NCBI GenBank assembly: GCA_028279245.1
Contig: JANQOE010000054.1
Coordinates: 1 to 46,747 of the forward strand
Origin: Alphaproteobacteria bacterium
GTDB taxonomy: Bacteria > Pseudomonadota > Alphaproteobacteria > UBA6615
Direction of reading: 5' to 3'
Length of the DNA: 46,747 nucleotides
Below are positions 1 through 8,955 of the stretch, piece by piece. The notes beneath the pieces are model-generated. The model worked only from the letters and a program-made list of their open reading frames with translations, made no database searches and was not told where the DNA came from. Positions within the stretch are counted from its first letter, which is position 1. Each line of letters begins with the position of its first letter. Both the position numbers and the translations under genes were made by a program.

Positions 1-668
1 CGGAAGTCCCCGCCGCCGCCAGTGTAACCCCGCCACCGGCGCGCGACTTGTCCACCGCGCCGGAGCCACCGACCGTGGAGATCGCCGAAAACGAGGCAGA
101 AACGACCACACCGCCCGCAGCCCTCGCATCGGCCAGCCCATCGGCGGTCGAGCAGGAGCCTGCAGCGGAACAGTTGCTCGCCGAAACGCCCCCAGCGGAA
201 CCCGTCGAAACGGCTGCCGCGCCCGAACAAATTGCCACCCCGGAACCCGCGACACCCGCACCCGGCACAGCGGCAACGGAAGCGACGGACCAGATTGCCG
301 AGGTCATCGAAAGCTTGGCCGAGGAGCTGCCGGAACCCGAGCCCGAAGCACCGGCGGTCCAGCAGGCCTCCATCGCGCCGGCCCCGACACCGGACGCCGC
401 GCCTCCTACTGCTGCTGCGGGCTCCGGTTGGCGCATCCAGGTGGCGTCCTTGCGCAGCGAAACCGCCGCCGAAGGCGAATGGGTGCGCCTCAAGGATCGC
501 CATGCCGACGTCTTGTCCGGATTGTCGCTGAACCTGCAGCGGGCCGACCTCGACAGCGGCACCTTTTACCGCATCCAAGCCGGCCCGCTACCGAGCCGCG
601 ACACCGCCCAGGCTGCCTGCGAGCGCTTGAAGAGCCGGTCCCAGGGTTGCCTGATTGTCAGCCCCTGA
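1..668 (+). CDS. SPOR-domain protein, 5' partial
   Basis: The reading frame is open from the left window edge, so the N-terminus, which would hold any membrane anchor, lies outside. The visible part is a long low-complexity Ala/Pro/Glu-rich linker of about 140 residues. It is followed by a C-terminal SPOR domain of about 80 residues that begins near GWRIQVASLRSE, contains FYRIQAGPL and ends in CLIVSP. SPOR domains bind septal peptidoglycan stripped of stem peptides. The linker would place the domain in the periplasm. The gene overlaps nagZ by 14 bases, and a SPOR gene just before nagZ is a usual alphaproteobacterial arrangement. The SPOR call is firm; the specific function is unknown. Confidence 0.85.
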   Translation, partial: EVPAAASVTPPPARDLSTAPEPPTVEIAENEAETTTPPAALASASPSAVEQEPAAEQLLAETPPAEPVETAAAPEQIATPEPATPAPGTAATEATDQIAEVIESLAEELPEPEPEAPAVQQASIAPAPTPDAAPPTAAAGSGWRIQVASLRSETAAEGEWVRLKDRHADVLSGLSLNLQRADLDSGTFYRIQAGPLPSRDTAQAACERLKSRSQGCLIVSP

Positions 669-1680
669 CGGAACGATCCGCGCAGTCGTCTTTGGCTGCG
701 CCGGCCCGGTTCTGGAAGTCGACGAAGCCGCATTCTTTCGCGCCGTCAGTCCGGCCGGCTTCATCCTGTTTCAACGCAACTGTGTCGATCCCCGCCAACT
801 AAGACAACTCGTCACCGACCTGCGTGGGACGGTCGACCGCTCCGACCCACTGGTCCTCATCGACCAGGAAGGCGGCCGGGTTCAACGCATGCGGCCGCCC
901 GGCTGGCGCGACACACCGGCCCCGGGCCGTTTCGCCGAACTGGCCGTAAGCGATCCACATGCCGCTGAAGAGGCCGTCCGCCTGAACGCGCGGCTGACCG
1001 CCGATGATCTGCACGACGCCGGTATCAATGTGAACTGCGTACCGCTGCTCGACATCGCCCAGCCGGAAACGACCGCCGCCATCGGCGACCGCTCCTTCGG
1101 CCGGGATGCCGCCACCGTAGGGCGGTTGGCCCAGGCGGTGGTCGAAGGGACGATGGCGGGCGGTGTGCTGCCGGTGATCAAGCATATGCCAGGGCATGGC
1201 CGGGCCGCTGTCGACAGCCATCTGGAGCTGCCGCACGTCGACGCCGATCTGGAGACCCTAGACTCCGTCGACTTCGCCCCGTTCCGGGCCCTGGCCCATC
1301 TGCCCCTCGGCATGACCGCCCATTTGCTCTACCGGGCGATCGACCCTGACAACCCGGGCACCTTGTCCTCCACAATCATCAAAGAGATCATTCGCGACCG
1401 TATCGGGTTTGACGGATTGCTGTTTACCGACGACATCTCTATGGAAGCGCTGCCAGGTGCCCTTGAAGAACGTTCTGCGCGCGCGCTGGCTGCCGGCTGC
1501 GACCTGGTCCTGCACTGCACGGGGCGGATGGAAGAGATGCAACAGATCGCCAACAGCATCGGTGCGATGACCGCCGAGGGTCTGGCTAGGCTTGACCGCG
1601 CGGTTGCCGCGCTGCCGCAGCCGGAACCGGCAGACCGCGAGACCTTGCAAGACCGCCTCGGCACGCTGCTCGCTAGCTAG
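655..1680 (+). CDS. nagZ: Beta-N-acetylhexosaminidase NagZ
   Basis: A cytoplasmic glycoside hydrolase family 3 enzyme of 341 residues that removes N-acetylglucosamine from anhydromuropeptides during cell-wall recycling. Visible signatures are DQEGGRV at residues 70-76, the catalytic-loop motif KHMPGHG at 176-182, and TDDISM at 258-263, which holds the aspartate nucleophile region. Length fits NagZ. The start is TTG at 655, inside the end of the SPOR gene. No better ATG/GTG lies before the conserved VVFGCAG strand, but the ribosome-binding site is weak, so the start is moderately certain. Probably cotranscribed with the following M50 and scpAB genes. Confidence 0.93.
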   Translation: MSAPDGTIRAVVFGCAGPVLEVDEAAFFRAVSPAGFILFQRNCVDPRQLRQLVTDLRGTVDRSDPLVLIDQEGGRVQRMRPPGWRDTPAPGRFAELAVSDPHAAEEAVRLNARLTADDLHDAGINVNCVPLLDIAQPETTAAIGDRSFGRDAATVGRLAQAVVEGTMAGGVLPVIKHMPGHGRAAVDSHLELPHVDADLETLDSVDFAPFRALAHLPLGMTAHLLYRAIDPDNPGTLSSTIIKEIIRDRIGFDGLLFTDDISMEALPGALEERSARALAAGCDLVLHCTGRMEEMQQIANSIGAMTAEGLARLDRAVAALPQPEPADRETLQDRLGTLLAS

Positions 1681-1695
1681 CCGGCCCAGCCAAGC

Positions 1696-2373
1696 ATGGA
1701 TACCGTTTACCTGGCGTCGACCTGGGTGCTGCCGGTGTTGTTCGCCATTACGTTGCACGAGGCCGCCCACGGCTGGGTCGCCTGGCGCCTCGGCGACGAC
1801 ACCGCCAAGCAACTGGGCCGCGTGACCTTCAACCCGATCCGCCACGTCGATCCGTTCGGCACAGTGGCGCTGCCGGCCTTGCTGCTGCTGTCCGGTGCGC
1901 CGTTTCTGTTCGGCTGGGCCAAGCCGGTGCCGGTCATGTTCGGCCGGTTGCGCAACCCGCGGCCCGACATGGTGAAGGTCGCCGCCGCCGGGCCGGCCAT
2001 AAACTTATGCCTGGCCACGGCATCCGCCGCCGCGCTTCACGCCGTACCGTTATTGCCAGCAACCGCGTCGGAATGGGTCGCCCAGACGCTGATAAACTCG
2101 GTCCGGATCAACGTGATACTCGCCGTTTTCAACATGTTGCCTTTACCGCCCCTCGACGGCGGACGCGTCGCCGTCGGCCTGCTGCCGCGGCAATTCGCCG
2201 TGCCGCTCGCCCGGCTCGAAAGGTACGGCTTGTTTATTCTGATCGGAATCATCTTTATCCTTCCGCTCGTTGCGCGGCAGCTCGGATTCGCTTTCAACCC
2301 CTTCGTCTGGATCGTTGGCGTGCCCGCGGAGTGGCTGTTGCGGGTGATTACGGCGGGAGTAGGCCTTGGCTGA
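1696..2373 (+). CDS. Site-2 protease-like M50 membrane metallopeptidase
   Basis: An integral membrane zinc protease of 225 residues. The HEAAH motif (HExxH) at residues 21-25 supplies two zinc ligands and the catalytic Glu. The second signature, NMLPLPPLDGG at 146-156, supplies the Asp ligand (Asp154). It has about five hydrophobic segments and no PDZ domain, so it belongs to the short M50 group (YwhC/Rv-type) and not to RseP. Substrate is unknown. It lies 15 bases after nagZ and overlaps scpA by 8 bases, so it is translationally coupled to the condensin genes. Short M50 genes beside scpA occur in many bacteria. Confidence 0.9.
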   Translation: MDTVYLASTWVLPVLFAITLHEAAHGWVAWRLGDDTAKQLGRVTFNPIRHVDPFGTVALPALLLLSGAPFLFGWAKPVPVMFGRLRNPRPDMVKVAAAGPAINLCLATASAAALHAVPLLPATASEWVAQTLINSVRINVILAVFNMLPLPPLDGGRVAVGLLPRQFAVPLARLERYGLFILIGIIFILPLVARQLGFAFNPFVWIVGVPAEWLLRVITAGVGLG

Positions 2374-3172
2374 CGTCCACAACCTGTTTGAGGAAGACCA
2401 GACGCCCGTGCCGGAAGGCGCGGCACTCGTCCTCAACCTCGAAGGCTTTGAAGGTCCGATCGATCTGCTGCTGACCCTGGCGCGGGATCAGAAGGTCGAC
2501 CTGACGAAGATCTCGATCCTCGCCCTGGCCGAGCAGTACCTGTCGTTCATCCAGGAAGCGCGGCGCCTGCAGTTGGAGATCGCAGCCGACTATCTGGTGA
2601 TGGCCGCCTGGCTCGCCTACCTGAAATCGCGTCTGTTGCTGCCGGAACCCGAGTCCGACGATGACGAGCCGACCGGCGAGGAAATGGCGGCGGCCCTGCA
2701 GTTCCAGCTGCAGCGGCTTGAAGCCATGCGTGAGTCCGGCCAGAAGCTGTTCGCCGGCAACCTGCTGGGCCGCGACCTGTTCGCCCGGGGTCAGCCAGAA
2801 GGCTTTGGCACCGTCACCAAGGCCCGCTACACGATGTCCCTGTTCGAGCTGTTGCAGGGCTACGGCGCGATCCAACGCCGCGGCAAGGTCGAGCCGCTGC
2901 ACATCGACCCGCCGGACCTCTATTCCATGGACGACGCGCTGGAGCGCCTCGGCCGCGCCCTCGGCCAGATCGCCGACTGGACGACCCTTAGCAGTTTCCT
3001 GCCGGAAGACTTGACGGATAGCCTGGTCCGCCGTTCCGCGCTGGCCTCGACCTTTGCCGCGAGCCTGGAAATGGCTCGGTCCGGCAAGCTCGCGGTTCGC
3101 CAAGACCAAGTCTTTGGCCCGATCTACCTGCGCCGCCGCGCGGCGTCGCTGACAAGTGTGGGTGAGGAATGA
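2366..3172 (+). CDS. scpA: Segregation and condensation protein A
   Basis: The kleisin subunit of the SMC-ScpAB condensin, bridging SMC heads in chromosome compaction and segregation. The 268-residue product has the ScpA N-terminal signature FEGPIDLLLTLARDQKVDL near residues 28-46, the segment YLVMAAWLAYLKSRLLLPEP, a charged middle, and a C-terminal winged-helix-like region. The TTG start at 2366 overlaps the M50 stop and has a GGGAG element about 8 bases upstream. It overlaps scpB by 4 bases (ATGA), which points to coupled translation. Confidence 0.95.
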   Translation: MADVHNLFEEDQTPVPEGAALVLNLEGFEGPIDLLLTLARDQKVDLTKISILALAEQYLSFIQEARRLQLEIAADYLVMAAWLAYLKSRLLLPEPESDDDEPTGEEMAAALQFQLQRLEAMRESGQKLFAGNLLGRDLFARGQPEGFGTVTKARYTMSLFELLQGYGAIQRRGKVEPLHIDPPDLYSMDDALERLGRALGQIADWTTLSSFLPEDLTDSLVRRSALASTFAASLEMARSGKLAVRQDQVFGPIYLRRRAASLTSVGEE

Positions 3173-3915
3173 GCGTACAGGCATTGCCGGCAGTCGCACC
3201 GGAAGAAGACGAAATCGCCGAAGCGGCCGACGGCCCCGAAGCCAAGGCGGAACTGGACCCGGGTCACCTGCGTGTGGTGGAAGCCCTGCTATTTGCCTCC
3301 GCCGACCCCGTCGACGAAGCCAGCATTGCCGCGCGCCTGCCGGAAGACACCGACGTCCGGACGCTGTTGGCTGAACTGGCGCAGCACTATGAGAACCGTG
3401 GTGTCAACTTGGTCTGCGTCGCCAAGAAATGGACCTTCCGCACCGCGCCCGACGTCGCCCCCCGCCTGAACCTGGAACGCGAGGCGGAACGCAAGCTGTC
3501 CCGCGCGGGTGTCGAGACCCTCGCCATCATCGCCTACCACCAGCCGGTGAGCCGGGCCGAGATCGAAGAGATCCGTGGCGTGGCGGTGAACAAAGGCACA
3601 CTCGACGTGTTGCTGGAAACCGGCTGGATCAAACCGGGCCGCCGCCGCGACACCCCCGGACGGCCGCTGACTTGGCTCACCACCGACGAATTCTTGAGCC
3701 ACTTCGGACTGGCGTCCCTCAAGGATCTGCCGGGCCAAAAGGAACTGGCCGCCGCCGGTCTGTTGGATACCCGCCCCGCGGTCAGCGTCTACTCGAGCCG
3801 CGCCAACGATAGCGCCCTCCCGGAATCCATCGAAGAGGCGGATTCGGGAGAAGAGATGCCGGAACCCCTGGAAGAGGGCGCCGAACCCACGGAGGAACTG
3901 ACGGACGGCAGCTAG
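3169..3915 (+). CDS. scpB: Segregation and condensation protein B
   Basis: The ScpB partner of ScpA in the SMC complex, 248 residues. Two winged-helix domains lie roughly at residues 25-100 and 105-185. The second includes the hallmark LAIIAYHQPVSRAEIEEIRG and VLLETGWIKPGRRRDTPGRP. A Glu-rich acidic tail of about 60 residues follows and looks disordered. The ATG overlaps the scpA stop in an ATGA junction. The next gene, an ABC ATPase, begins 20 bases downstream on the same strand. Confidence 0.95.
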   Translation: MSVQALPAVAPEEDEIAEAADGPEAKAELDPGHLRVVEALLFASADPVDEASIAARLPEDTDVRTLLAELAQHYENRGVNLVCVAKKWTFRTAPDVAPRLNLEREAERKLSRAGVETLAIIAYHQPVSRAEIEEIRGVAVNKGTLDVLLETGWIKPGRRRDTPGRPLTWLTTDEFLSHFGLASLKDLPGQKELAAAGLLDTRPAVSVYSSRANDSALPESIEEADSGEEMPEPLEEGAEPTEELTDGS

Positions 3916-3935
3916 GCCGGACGTCGTGCGTATAG

Positions 3936-5012
3936 ATGGCAGTCGCCGAAGACCTATCCCTCAACCAAGCGGGCCGCCTCGTTGTCGAGGATGTGAGCCA
4001 CCGCTACGGCAAGCTGCTCGTCGTCGACGGGATGAACATCACCGTTGGCGAAGGCGAGATCGTCTGCCTGCTAGGGCCATCGGGATGCGGTAAGTCGACG
4101 CTGCTTCGCGTGGCCGCCGGGCTGGAACAGCTCCAGACCGGCCAGATCTGTGTCGGCGGCGAGTTGGTCGCCTCACCGCAGCGGGCGGTGCCGCCGGAGG
4201 AACGCGGCGTCGGACTAGTATTCCAAGACTACGCCCTCTTTCCCCATCTCAACGTACTGCAGAATGTGGAATTTGGTCTCAGCGGCAGCGGCCGTCGGGA
4301 CCACGCGGCGCGCATGCTGGAACGGGTCGGCATGACTGGGCATGCCACCTCCTATCCCCATGAGTTGAGCGGCGGCGAACAGCAGCGGGTGGCATTGGCG
4401 CGCGCCCTGGCACCCGGCCCGCGGGTCAATCTGTTGGACGAGCCCTTCTCGGGCCTCGACACTAGGCTGCGCCACCAGGTCCGGGACGAGATCCTGCACA
4501 TTCTGAAGGACAGCGGCGCCGGGACCCTGATGGTGACTCACGACCCCGAAGAAGCCATGTTCATGGCCGACCGGATCGCTGTCATGCGCGCCGGCCGGTT
4601 GGAGCAAGTCGGCCGCCCATCGGAACTCTATTTCCGGCCGGCCACGGCCTTTGTCACCGAGCTATTCGGCGAGGTTAACCGTCTCCTGGGCCGCGTTGAG
4701 GGCGGTCATGTGGCGACGCCGTTCGGCCCGATTTCGGCCAGTGGGTTGCCGGAGGGGACCGAGGTCGAAGTACTAATCCGTCCGGAGGCCGTGCGGCAGC
4801 GCGAAGAATCGATCTGCCGCGCCCAAGTGGAGGCCGCCCGGCTACTCGGCCGAACCAGCCTCATCCATTTGGAAATAAACGGACAATCAAGTCCTGGCGC
4901 GCATATTCACATGCGTGTGCCGGGTTGTTTTCTGCCGGCCCGGGGTATGACCCTTGGGTTAGACTTGGACACGACACAAGCCTTTGTATTCCCTATACTA
5001 GGGACTACATAG
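3936..5012 (+). CDS. Orphan ABC transporter ATP-binding protein, FbpC/PotA-like
   Basis: A 358-residue ABC ATPase of the CUT1/ferric-iron/polyamine type. Walker A is GPSGCGKST near residue 49, the Q-loop is VFQDYALFPHLN, the signature is LSGGEQQR, Walker B is NLLDEPFSGLD, and the switch His is in VTHDPEEAMFMAD. A TOBE-like regulatory domain of about 115 residues follows (IRPEAV). FbpC-like proteins energise Fe(III) import, and PotA/UgpC relatives polyamines or sugars. No permease or binding-protein gene is adjacent: scpB is 20 bases upstream and tatA about 65 bases downstream. Substrate is therefore unassigned. Confidence 0.85.
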   Translation: MAVAEDLSLNQAGRLVVEDVSHRYGKLLVVDGMNITVGEGEIVCLLGPSGCGKSTLLRVAAGLEQLQTGQICVGGELVASPQRAVPPEERGVGLVFQDYALFPHLNVLQNVEFGLSGSGRRDHAARMLERVGMTGHATSYPHELSGGEQQRVALARALAPGPRVNLLDEPFSGLDTRLRHQVRDEILHILKDSGAGTLMVTHDPEEAMFMADRIAVMRAGRLEQVGRPSELYFRPATAFVTELFGEVNRLLGRVEGGHVATPFGPISASGLPEGTEVEVLIRPEAVRQREESICRAQVEAARLLGRTSLIHLEINGQSSPGAHIHMRVPGCFLPARGMTLGLDLDTTQAFVFPILGTT

Positions 5013-5078
5013 CAGGATTAACGGGAACGGCTCCTAACGCCGGCCAAGCGGCAACGGGACCAAAAGCGGAGCTCATCT

Positions 5079-5279
5079 ATGGGTACCTTTAGCATCTGGC
5101 ACTGGCTGATCGTTCTGGTCGTTGTGCTTATCCTGTTCGGTGGCGGCGGTAAGATCCCGCGGGTCATGGGCGACTTGGCCAAGGGCATTAAGTCGTTCAA
5201 ATCGAACATGAAAGAGGATTCGACCGAGACGACGGAATCAAAGCGCATCGACGGTTCCGACGAAGCGGCGAAGAGCTAG
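5079..5279 (+). CDS. tatA: Twin-arginine translocase subunit TatA
   Basis: The 66-residue pore-forming subunit of the Tat pathway, which exports folded proteins across the inner membrane. One N-terminal membrane helix ([18 protein letters not shown]) leads into the amphipathic helix [19 protein letters not shown] and a short acidic tail. This is the normal TatA layout. First gene of a tatABC set, with tatB 60 bases downstream. Confidence 0.95.
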   Translation: MGTFSIWHWLIVLVVVLILFGGGGKIPRVMGDLAKGIKSFKSNMKEDSTETTESKRIDGSDEAAKS

Positions 5280-5339
5280 TCATTAACGCGGCCGCGGTCG
5301 CCGCACCTAAGACCGTCAGCAGGACACGGCCCAAACTCC

Positions 5340-5807
5340 ATGCTTGATCTCGGCTGGCCGGAACTCTTTGTCATCGTCCTTGTCGCGCTGGTTGTGCTCG
5401 GCCCGAAGGAACTGCCGGGGGCCATCCGCACGGTCAGCGGACTGGTGCGGCGGGCGCGCGGCTTGGCCCGCGAGTTTCACAAAAGTATCGACGAAATGGC
5501 GCGCGAAAGCGGCCTCGACGAGGTCAAGCGCGACATCAAGAAGATGACCGAGGCCGAAATCGACGACGACGGTGCCTTCAGCGACCCTTTCAAAGAAGCG
5601 GACCGCAACAAGATCCTGAAGCCTGACACCGGCAAACTGCCGAAGCCGACCGCCAACGGTACAACCCATAGTGCCGCGGACAACGCGGCGGCGGATGCTG
5701 TGGACGCGATGCAGGGCCCCACGAAACCGACCCCCACCGCAGAACCCGCGCCGGCAGCCAAAGCAGAACGGCCAGCTGAGCCGGCGAAGGAAAGCGGCAC
5801 AGCCTGA
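5340..5807 (+). CDS. tatB: Sec-independent translocase protein TatB
   Basis: TatB, 155 residues, pairs with TatC to recognise twin-arginine signal peptides. The N-terminal helix (LGWPELFVIVLVALVVLGPKELP) has the TatB-type GPKELP hinge. A long amphipathic and charged helix follows (residues about 25-75), then a Pro/Ala/Glu-rich tail of roughly 60 residues. Its stop overlaps the tatC start by one base (TGATG). Confidence 0.95.
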   Translation: MLDLGWPELFVIVLVALVVLGPKELPGAIRTVSGLVRRARGLAREFHKSIDEMARESGLDEVKRDIKKMTEAEIDDDGAFSDPFKEADRNKILKPDTGKLPKPTANGTTHSAADNAAADAVDAMQGPTKPTPTAEPAPAAKAERPAEPAKESGTA

Positions 5808-6601
5808 TGGCGGCGACCGATGACAAGGCGATGCCGCTCCTCGATCACCTTACGGAGTTGCGGCGGCGGCTGATCTACTCAGTGGTCGCCTTTGTGGGTG
5901 TCTTTCTGGTTTGCTTTTACTTCGCGAACCCGTTCTTCAACTTCCTCGTCGCCCCACTGGCCGGCATTTGGGAAGACGCGGAGCAGCGGCGTCTGATCTT
6001 CACAGCGCTACACGAGAAATTCTTCACCAACATCAAGGTCGCATTTTTCGCCGCCGCGTTCATTTCATTCCCGATTGTCGCCAACCAGCTTTGGATGTTT
6101 GTCGCGCCGGGACTCTACAAACAAGAAAAGCGCGCCTTCCTGCCGTTTCTGATCGCCACACCCGTGCTGTTCTTCGCCGGTGGCGCCTTCGTCTATTACA
6201 TTGTGATGCCGGTCGCCTGGACCTTCTTCGCGAGCTTCGAACAACTCGCCGCACCCGGCGGGATCGCGATCGAACTGGAGCCGAAGGTCAACGAATACCT
6301 GTCGCTATCCATGCGGCTGATCTTCGCCTTCGGCCTGAGTTTTGAACTGCCGGTTGCGCTGACACTGTTGGCCAAGGTTGGCATGGTCACGCCAGAAGGA
6401 CTGGCGAAGAAACGGCGCTACGCGATCGTGCTGGCGTTCGTCGCCGCGGCCGTCCTGACGCCGCCGGATCCGATCAGCCAGCTCACCTTGGCGATCCCGA
6501 TTATCCTGCTCTACGAGGTCTCGATCTGGTGCGCCCGCCTGATGCAGCGCCAACGAGCCGCCGCCGAAGCGGCGGAAGAGGCGGCCAGCGCCGCCGAGTA
6601 G
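5807..6601 (+). CDS. tatC: Twin-arginine translocase subunit TatC
   Basis: The polytopic receptor core of the Tat system, 264 residues. Visible features are the N-terminal LLDHLTELRRRLIYSVVAF motif, six hydrophobic segments, the conserved FTALHEKFFTNIKVAFFAA region, and the late SQLTLAIPIILLYEVSIWCARL segment. A charged Ala/Glu tail ends the protein. Start overlaps tatB. It ends 3 bases before the convergent ytoQ gene. Confidence 0.96.
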   Translation: MAATDDKAMPLLDHLTELRRRLIYSVVAFVGVFLVCFYFANPFFNFLVAPLAGIWEDAEQRRLIFTALHEKFFTNIKVAFFAAAFISFPIVANQLWMFVAPGLYKQEKRAFLPFLIATPVLFFAGGAFVYYIVMPVAWTFFASFEQLAAPGGIAIELEPKVNEYLSLSMRLIFAFGLSFELPVALTLLAKVGMVTPEGLAKKRRYAIVLAFVAAAVLTPPDPISQLTLAIPIILLYEVSIWCARLMQRQRAAAEAAEEAASAAE

Positions 6602-6604
6602 CGT

Positions 6605-7075
6605 CTAGCGGCTCAGTTCGCCCTTAACCACGTAGCTAAGAATCTCCACGACCTGCTCCGGCGTCTCGGCGACGGCTAGCGCCGCCCCATCGACTTCCTT
6701 CAGCGCATGGGTCAGTTTGGGGTCGTGCAGCGTGATCACCGGTTTGCCGAGGGCCGCCGCGTAGCCGGCATCGAAGGCAGCGTTCCACTGCCGGTATTGC
6801 TCGCCGAACCGCACCACCACCACATCCGCCCGGCCGATCAGCGTGCGGGTCCGGATCGCATTAACCTTGGCACCTTTATGGTCGTGCCAGAAGGACTTTT
6901 CCTCGGAGCCGAGGATGGCCACGCCGCAGTCGTCGCTGGTTGCATGTTCCGTCACCGGTTCTAGCAGCGTCACCGGCAGCTCGGCCGCTTTGACGCCCTC
7001 GGCGATCCGCTGACGCCAGTCCGTATGGATCTCTCCCGAGAGGTAGACGTTGAGCGGTTGCGGCGATTGCAGCAT
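6605..7075 (-). CDS. ytoQ: YtoQ-family protein (nucleoside 2-deoxyribosyltransferase-like fold)
   Basis: A 156-residue soluble protein. It begins with LNVYLSGEIHTDWR and continues with SDDCGVAILG, HDHKGAKVNAIRTRTLIGRADVVVVRFGEQYRQWNAAFDAGYAAALGKP, all typical of the YtoQ family. The family is related by fold to nucleoside 2-deoxyribosyltransferases, but its reaction is not established as far as I know. It is convergent with tatC (3-base gap) and divergent from the PPOX-type flavoprotein gene, so it has its own promoter in 7076-7167. Confidence 0.82.
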   Translation of the reverse strand: MLQSPQPLNVYLSGEIHTDWRQRIAEGVKAAELPVTLLEPVTEHATSDDCGVAILGSEEKSFWHDHKGAKVNAIRTRTLIGRADVVVVRFGEQYRQWNAAFDAGYAAALGKPVITLHDPKLTHALKEVDGAALAVAETPEQVVEILSYVVKGELSR

Positions 7076-7167
7076 GACAATTCCCTACTTGCACCAATGA
7101 GTTACAGGCGTATCGTGGCGCCTCCGACTATATGCGATGCACCATCCTTCGCAAGGAGCCTCGGACG

Positions 7168-7812
7168 ATGCCAGACGCCGCCAGCGGTAACAGCCGGCCG
7201 GACATCATCAACTCCGTTGAGCAACTGGAAGAGCTTTACGGACAACCGGTCCCGAGGTCCCTGATCAAAGAAATCGACTATATCTCGGAGCACTATCGGC
7301 CGTTTATCGAGAAGTCGCCGTTCGTTGTCCTGGCCACCGTCGGTCCCGAGGGTCTCGACTGTTCGCCAAGGGGTGACCCGGCAGGCTTTGTCCGGGTTGC
7401 CGACAAGAAGACGGTGATGATCCCCGACCGTCGCGGCAACAACCGGGCGGACTCCCTGCACAACATCGTCCGCGACCCGCGCGTGTCCCTGTTGTTCATG
7501 ATCCCAGGCATCGGGGAGACGTTAAGGATCAACGGCCGCGCCGAAATCTCCATCGAACCGGCCCTCTGCGAGTCTTTCGCGATGCAGGGCAAGTTGCCGC
7601 GCAGTGTGTTGGTGGTGACGGTGGACCGGATCTACTTCCAGTGCCAGAAGGCCCTGGCCCGCTCGCATCTGTGGAGCGCCGGGGCTCAGATTCCGCGCTC
7701 CGAACTGCCGACGGCCGGCCAGATCATGCAGGCGCTATCGGCGCCCGGTGAGTTCGACGCCGCCAGCTATGACGCCAACTACCCCGAACATATGAAGAAA
7801 ACGATCTACTAG
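7168..7812 (+). CDS. PPOX-type FMN-binding split-barrel flavoprotein (MSMEG_1061-like)
   Basis: A 214-residue protein of the pyridoxamine 5'-phosphate oxidase-like split-barrel group. Conserved stretches include SPFVVLATVGPEGLDCSPRG, VMIPDRRGNNRADSLHNIV, RVSLLFMIPGIGETLRINGR and the ending IYFQCQKALARSHLW, which match the MSMEG_1061 subfamily of FMN-dependent proteins. The physiological substrate is unknown. I place the start at ATG 7168 because an AAGGAG site sits at 7153-7158. The frame is open to an upstream ATG at 7132. Convergent with bdhA, 3 bases apart. Confidence 0.82.
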   Translation: MPDAASGNSRPDIINSVEQLEELYGQPVPRSLIKEIDYISEHYRPFIEKSPFVVLATVGPEGLDCSPRGDPAGFVRVADKKTVMIPDRRGNNRADSLHNIVRDPRVSLLFMIPGIGETLRINGRAEISIEPALCESFAMQGKLPRSVLVVTVDRIYFQCQKALARSHLWSAGAQIPRSELPTAGQIMQALSAPGEFDAASYDANYPEHMKKTIY

Positions 7813-7815
7813 CGC

Positions 7816-8598
7816 CTACTGCGCCACCCAACCGCCATCGACGGGGAGCGCGGTACCGGTGATCGAAGCGGCCGCATCGCTGCAGAGAAACACCGCCAGC
7901 CCGGCAAGCTCGTCGACGTCGACGAAGCGCTTCGTTGGCTGTGCCGCCAGCAGGACATCGCGCACCACTTCCTCCTCGGTAATACCGCGCGCCCGTGCGG
8001 TATCGGGGATTTGCTTCTCGACCAGCGGCGTCTTCACATAGCCGGGGCAAATCGCGTTGACCGTTACGCCGGACTCGGCGGCCTCCAGCGCCACCGTCTT
8101 GGTCAGGCCGATCACCCCGTGTTTGGCCGCGACATAAGCCGACTTGTAGGGCGATGCCACCAGCCCATGCGCCGAGGCAACATTGATGATCCGCCCCCAG
8201 CCGCGGGCCTTCATGTCGCCGATGGTGGCGCGGGTCAGGTGGAAAGCGGACGACAGATTGATCGCGATGATGGCGTCCCACTTTTCGGCCGGGAAGTCCT
8301 CGATCGCCTCGACATGCTGAATACCGGCGTTGTTGACAATCACATCGACGGACCCAAGTTCCTCCCGGGCCATCTGCGCCAACGCTTCGATTTCCGCCGG
8401 CTTGGTCATATCGGCGCCCGAATAAAGCGTGGTCACGCCGTGGGTCTCGGCCAGACGCTGGCGGGTCGCCTCGATCTCACCGGCGTCGCCAAACCCGTTC
8501 AGCACGACGTTCATGCCGGCGGCTGCCAGGCCGTCGGCGATGCCCAACCCGATGCCGCTCGTTGAACCCGTGACAATCGCGTTCTTGCCGGCTGTCAT
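7816..8598 (-). CDS. bdhA: 3-hydroxybutyrate dehydrogenase
   Basis: A short-chain dehydrogenase of 260 residues that interconverts 3-hydroxybutyrate and acetoacetate with NAD, the step that feeds polyhydroxybutyrate breakdown products into metabolism. It shows TGSTSGIG at 10-17 for nucleotide binding, NNAG near 89-92, catalytic Ser142, and Tyr155/Lys159 in YVAAK. The family-typical NLSSAFHLTRA and the ending ITGTALPVDGGW are present. A perfect AGGAGG lies about 9 bases before ATG 8598, so the longer frame to 8727 is rejected. Confidence 0.9.
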   Translation of the reverse strand: MTAGKNAIVTGSTSGIGLGIADGLAAAGMNVVLNGFGDAGEIEATRQRLAETHGVTTLYSGADMTKPAEIEALAQMAREELGSVDVIVNNAGIQHVEAIEDFPAEKWDAIIAINLSSAFHLTRATIGDMKARGWGRIINVASAHGLVASPYKSAYVAAKHGVIGLTKTVALEAAESGVTVNAICPGYVKTPLVEKQIPDTARARGITEEEVVRDVLLAAQPTKRFVDVDELAGLAVFLCSDAAASITGTALPVDGGWVAQ

Positions 8599-8755
8599 GC
8601 GCACGCTTCCTCCTATTCGATGATCCTGGTCCGCCACTGAAGTTAACGCGTTGCCATGTAAATCAAGCTTCGGTCTGCCGAAAGCTGCATTGCCGAACCC
8701 ACCTAATGCAAATAGCCTGTCCGCCAATTAGAAACGGACGAGCGTGGTCTGCAGC

Positions 8756-8950
8756 ATGATAAGACTGATTGTCGCCCTGCTATTGCCCTTCCTGGTGTTC
8801 TTCACCATCGGCCGTTGGGTTCAGGGCATTCTATGTTTGATCCTACAGCTCACGATCATTGGCTGGATTCCCGCCGCGATCTGGGCCGTCTATGCGCTCA
8901 GCCAGTATCAGACCGACAAGAAGATAGAAGCCGCCCGGCTCGGCGACTGA
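8756..8950 (+). CDS. Small YqaE/Pmp3-like membrane protein
   Basis: A 64-residue protein with two hydrophobic helices (LIVALLLPFLVFFTIG and GILCLILQLTIIGWIPAAIW) and a short polar tail (YQTDKKIEAARLGD). The size and the IGWIPAAIWAVY segment match the YqaE/Pmp3 family, small proteolipids linked to membrane potential and stress in other organisms. ATG 8756 is preferred; a GTG four codons upstream is possible. No clear ribosome-binding site. The next gene starts 5 bases after the stop, so the two are probably cotranscribed. Confidence 0.72.
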   Translation: MIRLIVALLLPFLVFFTIGRWVQGILCLILQLTIIGWIPAAIWAVYALSQYQTDKKIEAARLGD

Positions 8951-8955
8951 ACACC

